This document shows positions 25,568 through 33,434 of a stretch of 64,000 bases of DNA, piece by piece. The notes below the pieces were generated by a model. That model searched no databases, was not told the origin of the DNA, and saw only the letters and a program-made list of their open reading frames with translations. A program made the position numbers and the translations under genes. Every line of letters starts with the position of its first letter. Position 1 is the first letter of the stretch. The stretch is from contig NZ_CP040276.1 in NCBI RefSeq assembly GCF_013393905.1, positions 1-64,000 on the forward strand, written 5' to 3'. Origin of the DNA: Nostoc sp. C052 (lineage in GTDB: Bacteria; Cyanobacteriota; Cyanobacteriia; Cyanobacteriales; Nostocaceae).

Positions 25568-26326
25568 ATGAAAGTTTTGATTCAAGTGATCGTCAGTTTT
25601 TTCGTATTCATTGTAGATATCGTCTACGGAAATCGTTCCTACGCTCGGTTTTATATGTTGGAAACCATCGCTCGCGTTCCTTATTTTTCCTATCTCTCGG
25701 TGCTGCATCTTTATGAGACGCTGGGTTACTGGCGCAAAGCTGACTTGTTGAAACTTCACTTTGCTGAAACCTGGAACGAATTACATCATCTGTTGATTAT
25801 GGAATCACTGGGTGGCGATCGCTACTGGATTGATCGCTTCATTGCTCAACATATAGCTGTAGCTTATTACTGGGTGGTCGTCCTGATTTATATGCTGTTT
25901 CCCTCTTACGCCTACTACCTGATGGAACTGATTGAAGGTCATGCCTACCATACCTATGACGAATACTTGAAAACCTATGAAGCCCAACTGAAAGCTCAAA
26001 GAGCGCCCCAAGTCGCAATCAACTTCTATCGTGATGGTGATCTCTATATGTTTGATGAAGTTCAAACTGCACCAGACCATGAATTTCGCCGTCCCAAGGT
26101 AGATAATCTATACGACGTGTTCGTGAACATCCGTGATGATGAATGCGAACATGTGAAAACAATGGTGGCACTCCAGAAACCAGAAGCGCGGCTAACCTTC
26201 AAAAGTCCCCATACAGTTTTTGAAGCGATCGCAGCGATCGCCGTTCGCAGAGCGTCTCTGACAGGAGAAGGCGAAGCTTCTCTCCAAGACGCTACGCGAT
26301 CGCCCATCACAGATAAACCAGACTGA
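25568..26326 (+). CDS. alternative/plastid-type terminal oxidase (plastoquinol oxidase)
   Basis: A 252-residue di-iron carboxylate oxidase of the AOX/PTOX family. The ligand motifs are visible in order: LETIARVPYF (E32), WNELHHLLIMESLGG (E71, H74, E79), LIEGHAYHTYDEY, and DDECEHV near the C-terminus. These enzymes sit on one leaflet of the membrane and pass electrons from plastoquinol or ubiquinol to oxygen without pumping protons, and they resist NO and cyanide. The last 25 or so residues are encoded by a short interspersed DNA repeat (about 26246-26308, with GACGCTACGCGATCGC), which appears to have extended the C-terminus. Confidence 0.88.
   Translation: MKVLIQVIVSFFVFIVDIVYGNRSYARFYMLETIARVPYFSYLSVLHLYETLGYWRKADLLKLHFAETWNELHHLLIMESLGGDRYWIDRFIAQHIAVAYYWVVVLIYMLFPSYAYYLMELIEGHAYHTYDEYLKTYEAQLKAQRAPQVAINFYRDGDLYMFDEVQTAPDHEFRRPKVDNLYDVFVNIRDDECEHVKTMVALQKPEARLTFKSPHTVFEAIAAIAVRRASLTGEGEASLQDATRSPITDKPD
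26246..26308 (+). repeat. short interspersed repeat within the oxidase 3' end
   Basis: Cyanobacterial-type repeat sequence (TTCGCAGAGCGTCTCTGACA, ending in ACGCTACGCGATCGCCC) that includes a HIP1 octamer. It is read through as the C-terminal tail of the terminal oxidase. Confidence 0.5.
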
Positions 26327-26513
26327 TCTCTGTTACCTGTCTCCATGAATGAATTTAATTTTGTCCAATTAGTTAATCGCCTGGATTTGCTTGAACTGGC
26401 GTATCTAGCTGAGTAAAAACTATGGTGAAAAGCCTTTTCTGCTCAAACGTAAGGGAAATGAACAGAAAACAGAATTAAAACTCAAAACGCTTAATTTGTC
26501 AGGAGAAATTTGG

Positions 26514-26792
26514 ATGAAACTATCAACAACCTGGATAAGAAACATTAGTTTACTTATTGGTGCTTCTGCTGTGGGAATCGCTGCATTTTCTCAAATTAAC
26601 TTCAAAGCTGCGGCTACTGCATCAAATATTTCACCAGCATTGACTAAACTTAGCGACAAATCTTATTTACTCACTTGGACAGATAACTCTACGGTATATG
26701 TCTCTTGCTATCCCACAGTTAAACCCAGAATGAAACCTGCACCAATTAAGCAAACACCAAATAGGTATGTGATTACCTGTAAAAATAAGTAA
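26514..26792 (+). CDS. small exported hypothetical protein
   Basis: 92 residues with an N-terminal signal or membrane anchor (ISLLIGASAVGIAAFSQINF) and a short beta-rich C-terminal part with two cysteines (VYVSCYPT and VITCKN) that could pair in the periplasm. Start at 26514, with AGGAG 9 bases upstream. Unrecognised family. It is followed after 14 bases by the DUF4278 gene, so it is probably co-transcribed. Confidence 0.6.
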   Translation: MKLSTTWIRNISLLIGASAVGIAAFSQINFKAAATASNISPALTKLSDKSYLLTWTDNSTVYVSCYPTVKPRMKPAPIKQTPNRYVITCKNK

Positions 26793-26806
26793 ATTGTGAG
26801 CAAAAA

Positions 26807-27127
26807 ATGAAACTTTACTATCGCGGACTTAGTTACGAATATAACTCAAGAGAAGCGGCTAAAAGAGCAATACGACCATTTGCACCAGTTCATTATCAAG
26901 GTTCTGCTTATAACCTAACCTATCGTGGGCAAACCTATCGTGTTGACCCGAATATCGAGCCTGCGGAAGTTTCTACACCACGAATAGCTTATCAATTAAT
27001 TTATCGGGGAGTCACCTATTTTGTGGAGAAGACGCATACAGGAGAAGTTTATACAACATCCTCTCAACCTTTTAACGCTCTAAAAGTTAGAAACTTTTTC
27101 ATCAATATTTTGGGATGGCAAAAATAA
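26807..27127 (+). CDS. DUF4278 protein with three YRG repeats
   Basis: 106 residues containing three copies of a short beta motif: LYYRGLSYEYN, LTYRGQTYRVD and LIYRGVTYFVE. This is the signature of DUF4278, a small cyanobacterial family of unknown function. No signal peptide. It lies directly downstream of a small exported protein. Confidence 0.75.
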   Translation: MKLYYRGLSYEYNSREAAKRAIRPFAPVHYQGSAYNLTYRGQTYRVDPNIEPAEVSTPRIAYQLIYRGVTYFVEKTHTGEVYTTSSQPFNALKVRNFFINILGWQK

Positions 27128-27207
27128 TAATGAAAAATTTTCTTTAAAAGTTTTGTCGTACTAGCAATTTTATTTACCGAAAAACAGCAAAGGGACAGGA
27201 GAATTTC

Positions 27208-28767
27208 ATGACTCAATATGACTACATTGTGATTGGTGCAGGTTCGGCAGGCTGTGTAATTGCCAATCGTTTGACAGAAGACCCTGATACAACTGTGTTA
27301 TTACTCGAAGCAGGTAATCCAGATACAAAACCAGAGATTCAGATTCCGTTAGAATGCACAAATCTATTAGGCACTGAGGTGGACTGGGGATATTTCTCCC
27401 AACCAGAACCCTACCTAAATAACCGCAAAATCTTTTGTCCCCGTGGCAAAGTTTTGGGGGGTAGCAGTTCGATTAATTTCTTAATGTATATCCGAGGTAA
27501 TCCTCACGATTATGACCACTGGCAGGAATTAGGTAATCCCGGTTGGAGTTACCAAGATGTGTTGCCCTATTTCAAGAAATCTGAAAATCAGCAACGCGGT
27601 GCTTCTAAATACCACGCTGTTGATGGCGAGTTGAGTGTCACCGATTTCATTTCCCCTACTACAATATCCCAGCGATTTGTAGACGCTGCGGTGGCACTAG
27701 GATATGACCACAATCCTGATTTCAACGGAATGCAGCAGTCAGGAGCGGGGCCTTTTCAGTTGACAGTCAAGGATGGGAAAAGACACAGTGCTGCTGCGGC
27801 ATTTCTAGTGCCCATTCTCCAGCGTCCCAATTTAACAACAATAACAGGCGCGTTGGTAACTCGATTGTTGTTTGAGAGTACCTGCACTGTTGGAGTGGAA
27901 TATCTACACGAAAGAACGCTAAACCAAGCCAGGATCAACTCCGAAGTGATTTTAAGTGCGGGCGCGTTCGATTCGCCCAAACTGCTAATGCTGTCGGGTA
28001 TTGGGGATGCAGAACAATTACAAGCCTTGGGGATTGAACTCGTAGCTAATCTGCCAGGGGTTGGTCAAAACCTCCAAGACCACGTTGTTGTTCCTGTGCC
28101 ATACGAGGCAACTGTTGATTTGCATACTGCAATTACTAGTAATGGCATTGCTGAATCTGGATTATTTTTACATAGCGAGGGTAATCTAGACACTGCACCA
28201 GATTTAGAACTGATCTTCGGCCCCATTCTGTTCGCACCTCCTGGCTATGCTCACTCTAGTTTGGGATTTACAGGTTTAGTCACTTTGACCCACCCCCAAA
28301 ATATTGGCAGTGTCAAGTTGCAATCGCTTGACCCCAAAGACACACCGATCATTCAGATGAACTATCTGCAAAGTCAATCTGATGTCCAAAAGCTCATTGA
28401 GGGAGTTAAATTAATCCGCAAATTGTTTCATACAAGTGCCTTTGATGAGTTTCGAGGCAAAGAAATCGCGCCGGGTGCCGACGTGACTAGCGATGCAGCA
28501 CTCGAAGCCTATATCCGGGAAACCTGCGGTACGGTGTATCATCCAGTTGGTACTTGTCAAATGGGTACTGACTCAATGGCAGTTGTAGACCATGAACTTC
28601 GGGTACATGGGGTTAAGGGGTTGCGTGTCGTTGACGCATCAATTATGCCAAAGCTAACCACGGGGCATACGAACGCGCCCACCATTATGATCGGCGAAAA
28701 AGCAGCCGATTTAATAAAAGCCAAAGGTCGCGTTTCACAGCAAGTATCGGCGGCAATTGCAAGCTAA
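27208..28767 (+). CDS. GMC-family FAD oxidoreductase (choline-dehydrogenase-like)
   Basis: A 519-residue glucose-methanol-choline oxidoreductase. The N-terminal FAD-binding motif is GAGSAGCVIANRLTED with the downstream acidic LLLEAG. The GMC signature 1 is GKVLGGSSSINFLMYIRGNP. Signature 2 is GAFDSPKLLMLSGIG. The C-terminal catalytic region has YHPVGTCQMG (active-site His) and HTNAPTIMIGEKAADLI. The length is typical. It oxidises an alcohol with FAD; the substrate cannot be read from sequence. Preceded by GACAGGAG. Confidence 0.88.
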   Translation: MTQYDYIVIGAGSAGCVIANRLTEDPDTTVLLLEAGNPDTKPEIQIPLECTNLLGTEVDWGYFSQPEPYLNNRKIFCPRGKVLGGSSSINFLMYIRGNPHDYDHWQELGNPGWSYQDVLPYFKKSENQQRGASKYHAVDGELSVTDFISPTTISQRFVDAAVALGYDHNPDFNGMQQSGAGPFQLTVKDGKRHSAAAAFLVPILQRPNLTTITGALVTRLLFESTCTVGVEYLHERTLNQARINSEVILSAGAFDSPKLLMLSGIGDAEQLQALGIELVANLPGVGQNLQDHVVVPVPYEATVDLHTAITSNGIAESGLFLHSEGNLDTAPDLELIFGPILFAPPGYAHSSLGFTGLVTLTHPQNIGSVKLQSLDPKDTPIIQMNYLQSQSDVQKLIEGVKLIRKLFHTSAFDEFRGKEIAPGADVTSDAALEAYIRETCGTVYHPVGTCQMGTDSMAVVDHELRVHGVKGLRVVDASIMPKLTTGHTNAPTIMIGEKAADLIKAKGRVSQQVSAAIAS

Positions 28768-28915
28768 CAGCGCGTGCCTCAAGAGGCGGTGGCTAGCCCA
28801 AGATAGCCACCAAAAATTTCGGCAAAAGATCAAATCGCAGTGCTTGAGCAGCACATTAATTAACCTTTTGGAATCACCGTCTCTTCTACCTTATGAATAT
28901 TAGGAACCTACAAGG

Positions 28916-29146
28916 ATGAAGACGATTAATCAGTTCTATGCAGCTTGGACTGACCCCTCCTTGAAGCCAACTGCAATTCGTGTTGCCTTAGTCGTTGGAA
29001 CAACCCTATTTATCCTGAATCATGGGGCAGCTGTTCTAGAGGGAAAAATGAACCGCAATCGTTGGCTTGCTGGACTTGTAACCTATCTTGTTCCTTACAC
29101 AGTTAGCATTCATGGACAGCATGTTGCTCGGTCGCAACAGCGCTAA
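28916..29146 (+). CDS. nrtS: NrtS-type nitrate/nitrite transporter, small membrane protein
   Basis: A 76-residue protein matching NrtS, the small cyanobacterial nitrate/nitrite transporter family. It has an N-terminal amphipathic segment, a membrane helix (AIRVALVVGTTLFILNHGAA) and a second hydrophobic hairpin (WLAGLVTYLVPYTVSIHGQH). It lies between the GMC oxidoreductase and a broken Crp-family regulator, with globin next, which places nitrate/nitrite transport beside NO-related proteins. The assignment rests on memory of the family pattern. Confidence 0.68.
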   Translation: MKTINQFYAAWTDPSLKPTAIRVALVVGTTLFILNHGAAVLEGKMNRNRWLAGLVTYLVPYTVSIHGQHVARSQQR

Positions 29147-29251
29147 TTGTAGAGCCTGTAAATCAGTTGTAGATTCACTTAAATTCAAGCAGTAGCAAAA
29201 TAGCAGATCACTCAGCAAAATACGACTCACAAAATTTTTTACCTTGCGTAT

Positions 29252-29597
29252 TTACATCGTTTGCCCCTTGGCGATCGCATCTAACTTCATTTGGTCTAAC
29301 ACCAGAATCTTACCGCCTCGCTCGTAAATGACAACTACCTGAATCTGCTTGAATAGTCGTACACATTCTTCATACGTAATCCCGATGCTGCGGACAATCT
29401 GGTAGTAGGGCAAATATGATCGCAACTGTAATCCATGTTTCGTTACACCTGTTCCTTCTGCGATCGCCCTCATACAGAATAATTTCTCCCCGCAAATACT
29501 GTTTCACGACAGCATGAGTTCGCAACTGGACAAGCCGATCTAGATCGAGTCCACAAAAAAATGAAATTTGCCGCAATTGTTCAATCGTAACTTGCAT
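29252..29597 (-). pseudogene. Crp/Fnr-family regulator, internally deleted
   Basis: The N-terminal part (29597 downward) reads MQVTIEQLRQISFFCGLDLD and LRGEIILYEGD, the start of a cyclic-nucleotide-binding fold. The C-terminal helix-turn-helix region (YYQIVRSIGITYEECVRLFK; ERGGKILVLDQMKLDAIA) lies in another frame ending at 29252. Most of the sensor domain is missing. The junction falls at a GCGATCGC octamer (29459-29466), so deletion by recombination at HIP1 sites is likely. It is divergent from the globin gene, the usual place for its regulator. Confidence 0.72.
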
Positions 29598-29743
29598 TGC
29601 CCTGCCACCCTAATCAAGCAATCCGATCATTTTCTTCTCCAATCTAAATTTTTCCCATGTTTAAACGCTTTTATGAGCTAGCTCATAAAGGGATTCACAG
29701 GAATTTAGCAAACTATAAACAGAAAACAAGAGGAACTGAATAT

Positions 29744-30187
29744 ATGTCTTTAAACATTGAATTGTTGGAATCCAGTTTTTTGCAGATTAAACCCCAGGAA
29801 ACCGAGTTTATGGCTCACTTCTATAAAACTTTGTTTGCGGACTATCCAGAGGTCAAGCCATTGTTTGCTAATACTCACATGGGAAAGCAAGCCAAGCAAC
29901 TTTTCAAATCACTTGTTATGGTTGTAGAAAATCTCCGCAACCCCGACGTTTTGTCTAACGCACTTCAGGGACTAGGAACTCGACATGTTAAGTATGGCGT
30001 GCTGCCTGAACATTATCCAATGGTAGGTAGTACGTTGTTAAAAACGTTTTCGATTTACTTGGGAAGTACCTGGACACCGAATACTGAGCAGGCATGGATC
30101 GAGGCGTATACAGTCGTGACTGAATTAATGTTGAGCGGTACAGACTACTCATCTAAGATTCTGACTCCTCATGCTCAACAAGTTTAG
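29744..30187 (+). CDS. single-domain globin
   Basis: A 147-residue haem protein of the single-domain/flavohaemoglobin-type globin family. It has the CD-corner Phe (FADYPEVKPLFANT) and the proximal His in the F helix (TRHVKYGVLPEHYPMVG), plus a typical C-terminal WIEAYTVVTELMLSG. No reductase domain follows. I chose the ATG at 29744 (AGGAA upstream) rather than 29657, because the extra 29 residues have no globin character. Single-domain globins often dioxygenate nitric oxide or bind O2. It lies beside nrtS and the terminal oxidase. Confidence 0.85.
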   Translation: MSLNIELLESSFLQIKPQETEFMAHFYKTLFADYPEVKPLFANTHMGKQAKQLFKSLVMVVENLRNPDVLSNALQGLGTRHVKYGVLPEHYPMVGSTLLKTFSIYLGSTWTPNTEQAWIEAYTVVTELMLSGTDYSSKILTPHAQQV

Positions 30188-30352
30188 GAGCCTCCAGAGT
30201 TGAAGCGAGTAAAGTCATTCCGCTTGGTTTAGGCTGCTCCTTAGTTGAAGCAAGAGTCCAAGCTGTAATCTCTTCCAACTATGAGCTAGATCAAAGAAGT
30301 TGTTGATAGAAACTGTCAGAGTAAAGGTAATCAAGGGAACGAGGGTAGCGAT

Positions 30353-30835
30353 ATGACTCTTACAAAAGTAAAGACAACCTCATATAAAGTAGAAACACTC
30401 GCCCAACTCTATATAGAAGGCAAGCCAGCCCAAATTTCTGATCAAGCTATCGCCCAACTCTGTGACTGGCTGATGGATGAGTTCCATCAACTGCCTTTGA
30501 ATCTACAGTTTTCCGATTACATGCGATATGACAATCCTGAAGCGATGTTTGCTGATATTGAGCAAAGTCATCTTTGGGTTTCTGCGGATAGTTATGATTC
30601 TTCTGTCTATCCCAATCCAATTTATGGGTTTATTTTCCAGGGAATGCACGACTATGACCACTACTTGACGGACAGTGATTTCAGTTTGGCAGGGGAAATT
30701 GTAGCTTATAACTTCACCGCAAGACGAGTTCCCAGCCTGGAGATTCAAAAGGTTCTCTACTCCGAAATCGTGTTGAGATCGGCTGCCTATCTTCATCTAG
30801 GACATGCAGTTGCTCCTAAAATCGTGTTTCCGTAA
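30353..30835 (+). CDS. hypothetical protein, 160 aa, downstream of globin
   Basis: A soluble, probably mostly helical protein that I do not recognise. Notable features are a Tyr/His/Asp cluster (GFIFQGMHDYDHYLTDSDF) and an RRVPSLEIQKVLYSEIVLRS helix, which could be a metal-binding helical bundle (inference). No signal peptide. It lies 165 bases after the globin gene, same strand, with GGGAACGAGGG upstream. Codon composition resembles its neighbours. Confidence 0.6.
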   Translation: MTLTKVKTTSYKVETLAQLYIEGKPAQISDQAIAQLCDWLMDEFHQLPLNLQFSDYMRYDNPEAMFADIEQSHLWVSADSYDSSVYPNPIYGFIFQGMHDYDHYLTDSDFSLAGEIVAYNFTARRVPSLEIQKVLYSEIVLRSAAYLHLGHAVAPKIVFP

Positions 30836-31386
30836 GCAATAAAAGAGTTAACGATCGTGTATGACTGTCTATATTGCTCTTACCCATTACTTCGATACAG
30901 CACTTACGGCAGCTATGAGGTACATCCTAAAATCTGAAAGCTTTGATAGGAGAGGGCAAGGAGAAAAACTGTATTGCATAATAGCCGGAAGCGCTGTATA
31001 TCCAGCACCATGAAATTTGCTGGTTTTGTTGCCATTGTTGGACAACAGTACCTGTCTTTTCTGAAGTATTAACCCAACTGGAGGTTTAAAAATGTCAACC
31101 TCAACCCAAATTACTTAACTCTACTTTGACAACTTTGACGAAGAGATTGCTCATCTGCTCCGTTATGTGAAAACGAAGATGCTAGCCCAGATGCCGCGAC
31201 AGCTAAAAATGGTGGCGATGTTTCTGGAACAGCGATCGCGGCACTCTTAAATATTTAAATATGATGATTTAATCATCGACAAGCTTCTACAACCGTTGGA
31301 ATCTTTGATCGAAATCTACAGTTGTGCGTACTTAAGCAATTAAAAGCTGTTTCAAATAGCAATACAGGAGAATTATTAACCGAACG
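30836..31386 (+). other. 551-bp region with an interrupted small ORF
   Basis: Contains the interrupted frame at 31092-31250 and nothing else convincing. A 20-codon ATG frame at 31010 precedes it. Confidence 0.4.
31092..31250 (+). pseudogene. small ORF interrupted by one in-frame stop
   Basis: Starts at an ATG behind GGAGGT (31079-31084) as MSTSTQIT, then TAA at 31116-31118. The same frame then continues through protein-like sequence (LYFDNFDEEIAHLLRYVKTK; MLAQMPRQLKMVAMFLEQRS) to TAA at 31248. The good ribosome site and intact downstream frame suggest a recently inactivated 52-codon gene, a sequencing error, or a readthrough product. Family unknown. Confidence 0.4.
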
Positions 31387-32166
31387 ATGACACAAACTAC
31401 TGTCAATCTGACAACAGCACCAAGTCATGTTGTCCTGGCGGCTGCGGGTAAAACCGTTCTCCGTCCGGGTGGACGTGCCGCCACCGAACAGCTCTTTGAA
31501 TGGGCGAATTTCCAACCTGGTGAAACTGTTCTGGAACTCGCTTCTGGTTTAGGAAATAGCGCGATTGCTCTAGCAAAACGCTACAATGTCCAAGTTGTTG
31601 GTATTGAAAGAGATCCTGATCGAGTTGCGATCGCCCAAGTCAAAGCGCGATCGGCTGGCTTAGATCATCGGGTTGAGTTTATTCAAGGCAATATTTTTCA
31701 GCTAAAAACCATTTCTGCATCGTTTGACTATGTGTTAGCAGAAGCCATTCTCACTATGCAAACGTCTGCTGGCAAAGCCAAAATTCTGACAGGTGTGCGT
31801 GATCGGCTTAAAGTCGGCGGCAAATTTCTCAGCCATGAACTGCTAGCGCGTGACCATTTAGAATCACTTCGGCCAGACCTGACACAAGTGACTCGTGTGA
31901 ATGCTACGCCACTGCCGGAACGAGACTGGATCAACACCTTCGCTCAATTAGGGCTAACAGTAACCCAGCGGCAAATTGGTGCAATGAGATTGCTTGAGCC
32001 GATTCAGGTACTGAGAGATGAAGGAGTAATTCAGACGGTTCAGATTGTTTGGAATATTTTGACTCAGCCTCTGATCCGCGATCGCATTCTAATGATGCGA
32101 CGAGTCTTCACTCAGCACCAACAAGACTTGGGCTATATCGCTTTGTGCGCTGTTAGAGAATTGTAA
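31387..32166 (+). CDS. class I SAM-dependent methyltransferase
   Basis: A 259-residue methyltransferase. The SAM-binding motif I is VLELASGLGNSAIALAKRY, with the acidic strand-2 end VVGIERDPDRVAIAQ and motif II-like FDYVLAEAILTM. GKFLSHELLARD lies near motif III. It resembles the UbiE/ubiquinone-methyltransferase-like group. The N-terminal 40 residues (GKTVLRPGGRAATEQLFEWA) are conserved in its subfamily. The substrate is unknown. It begins right after an AGGAG-containing spacer and is the last intact gene of the redox island. Confidence 0.82.
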   Translation: MTQTTVNLTTAPSHVVLAAAGKTVLRPGGRAATEQLFEWANFQPGETVLELASGLGNSAIALAKRYNVQVVGIERDPDRVAIAQVKARSAGLDHRVEFIQGNIFQLKTISASFDYVLAEAILTMQTSAGKAKILTGVRDRLKVGGKFLSHELLARDHLESLRPDLTQVTRVNATPLPERDWINTFAQLGLTVTQRQIGAMRLLEPIQVLRDEGVIQTVQIVWNILTQPLIRDRILMMRRVFTQHQQDLGYIALCAVREL

Positions 32167-32473
32167 TAAACCGTAAAGAAGGCAGAAGGGAAGAATTTGA
32201 ACGGGGCTTTAACCCCGCCCAGTTCTTGGCCACCAAATCAGAGATTATGGTGGGGGACGTAAGAACATGTTTCCTAGCGATCACGGGCAGAGGGCGAAAA
32301 CAGTATTCCTTCTGCCTCCTGCCTCCTGCCTCCTGCCCTCTGCCTTTCTTGTTGAAATGACAGGAGATAAATCATGGTGTACCCATCAAAAAATAATACT
32401 GAAATGCCAGCTAATCTGCGGTAATTGGCAAATTACACGAAACCCGGAGTGACTCGCAAAGCGTTAGTACAAG
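32167..32473. other. intergenic region, 307 bp, with heptanucleotide repeat
   Basis: Carries the tandem heptamer at 32312-32346 and, at about 32178-32190, a short complementary stretch (AAGGCAGAAGGG), so a long imperfect hairpin is possible. No gene. Confidence 0.45.
32312..32346. repeat. short tandem heptanucleotide repeat (STRR-like)
   Basis: Five 7-base units: three exact CTGCCTC, then CTGCCCT and CTGCCTT. This is the kind of short tandemly repeated repetitive sequence known from heterocystous cyanobacteria. Confidence 0.8.
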
Positions 32474-32685
32474 ATGAATAAAACAGTTTCTCTTTACTCT
32501 GTCTCACAGACGGAACAAAACTGCCTGAGCATACTGCTTCTCGGCATATTTCGGTGACTGTAATCGAAGGACGTGGAGTACTCACTCTGCAAGGACGTGA
32601 AATTACTTTGCAACCAGGGAATACCTTTGCCAAAAAAAGAGCATTAAAAAATAGTGCTAATGCGAATAACACTAATAAAAACTGA
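32474..32685 (+). pseudogene. cupin-domain protein remnant
   Basis: MNKTVSLYSVSQTE begins at an ATG and is then frameshifted at about 32512. The cupin core continues in another frame (TKLPEHTASRHISVTVIEGR and GVLTLQGREITLQPG). After that the sequence degenerates into Lys/Asn-rich residues and stops at 32683. Only one cupin half is present, so the gene is both frameshifted and truncated. Confidence 0.6.
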
Positions 32686-33434
32686 AATACTTTTGGCTTA
32701 GGCAATTTATAAAAGGGAAAAGGTTAAAGGTTAAAGGGGAAAGGGATGAACAGGTCGCCCACAAGGGGCGAGGTTTTTACCTTTCCCCCTTCCCCTTCTT
32801 CATAAAAGATTTCCTAAAGTACGAAAATTAGGAACTTATTCCACTATTCTGAAAATACCTACTTCGTTTAGGTGAATGTGCTTAAAAGCCTTGATAATTC
32901 ATTTTGATTTCTTATTCAGCTTAAACTTTTGAGGCTCTTCCAGACTAGCTATAGAAAATTAATACTTGATATTAGGTTAAATCTTTACATAGTAGAGGAT
33001 TCAATAATCAGGAATCATGTTTTTATTAAATCTTTGATTCTATTTTAGCGAAACCTAGTAATATCAAATATTTTAGGTGTTTTTTAGTATTATTTGATCA
33101 AATTAAGTCTAGAAAAGCCACTTTTGAGCATAAATATTATTGGAATAGATTCAGAAATAACTATTTGAGAAAAATTAAATATCTTGTAAGATTATGATTT
33201 GTGATAGAGCATTAAATTCATCATTGCTAAATCATTAGGGCAGATTTGAGGTTTATACCAAGTTACTAATTTGTCACAATCTCCAACAATTTTGCCAACC
33301 TGTTTTAGGATAAAATTCTCTTTGCACATATAAAACTACTGTAATTCAGCGCAGTGGACAAAGAGATTTATCAAAAACCGTAGGAATCAGTCATAATTCT
33401 TTATTGACCAAGTAGTTTGAATTGGAGGTATAAG
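32686..33434. other. intergenic region, 749 bp
   Basis: AT-rich, no gene. A G/A-rich arm (32714-32748) faces a C/T-rich arm (32779-32803) and could fold into an imperfect hairpin. The rest shows nothing recognisable until the GGAGG before the eCIS-core gene. Confidence 0.45.
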
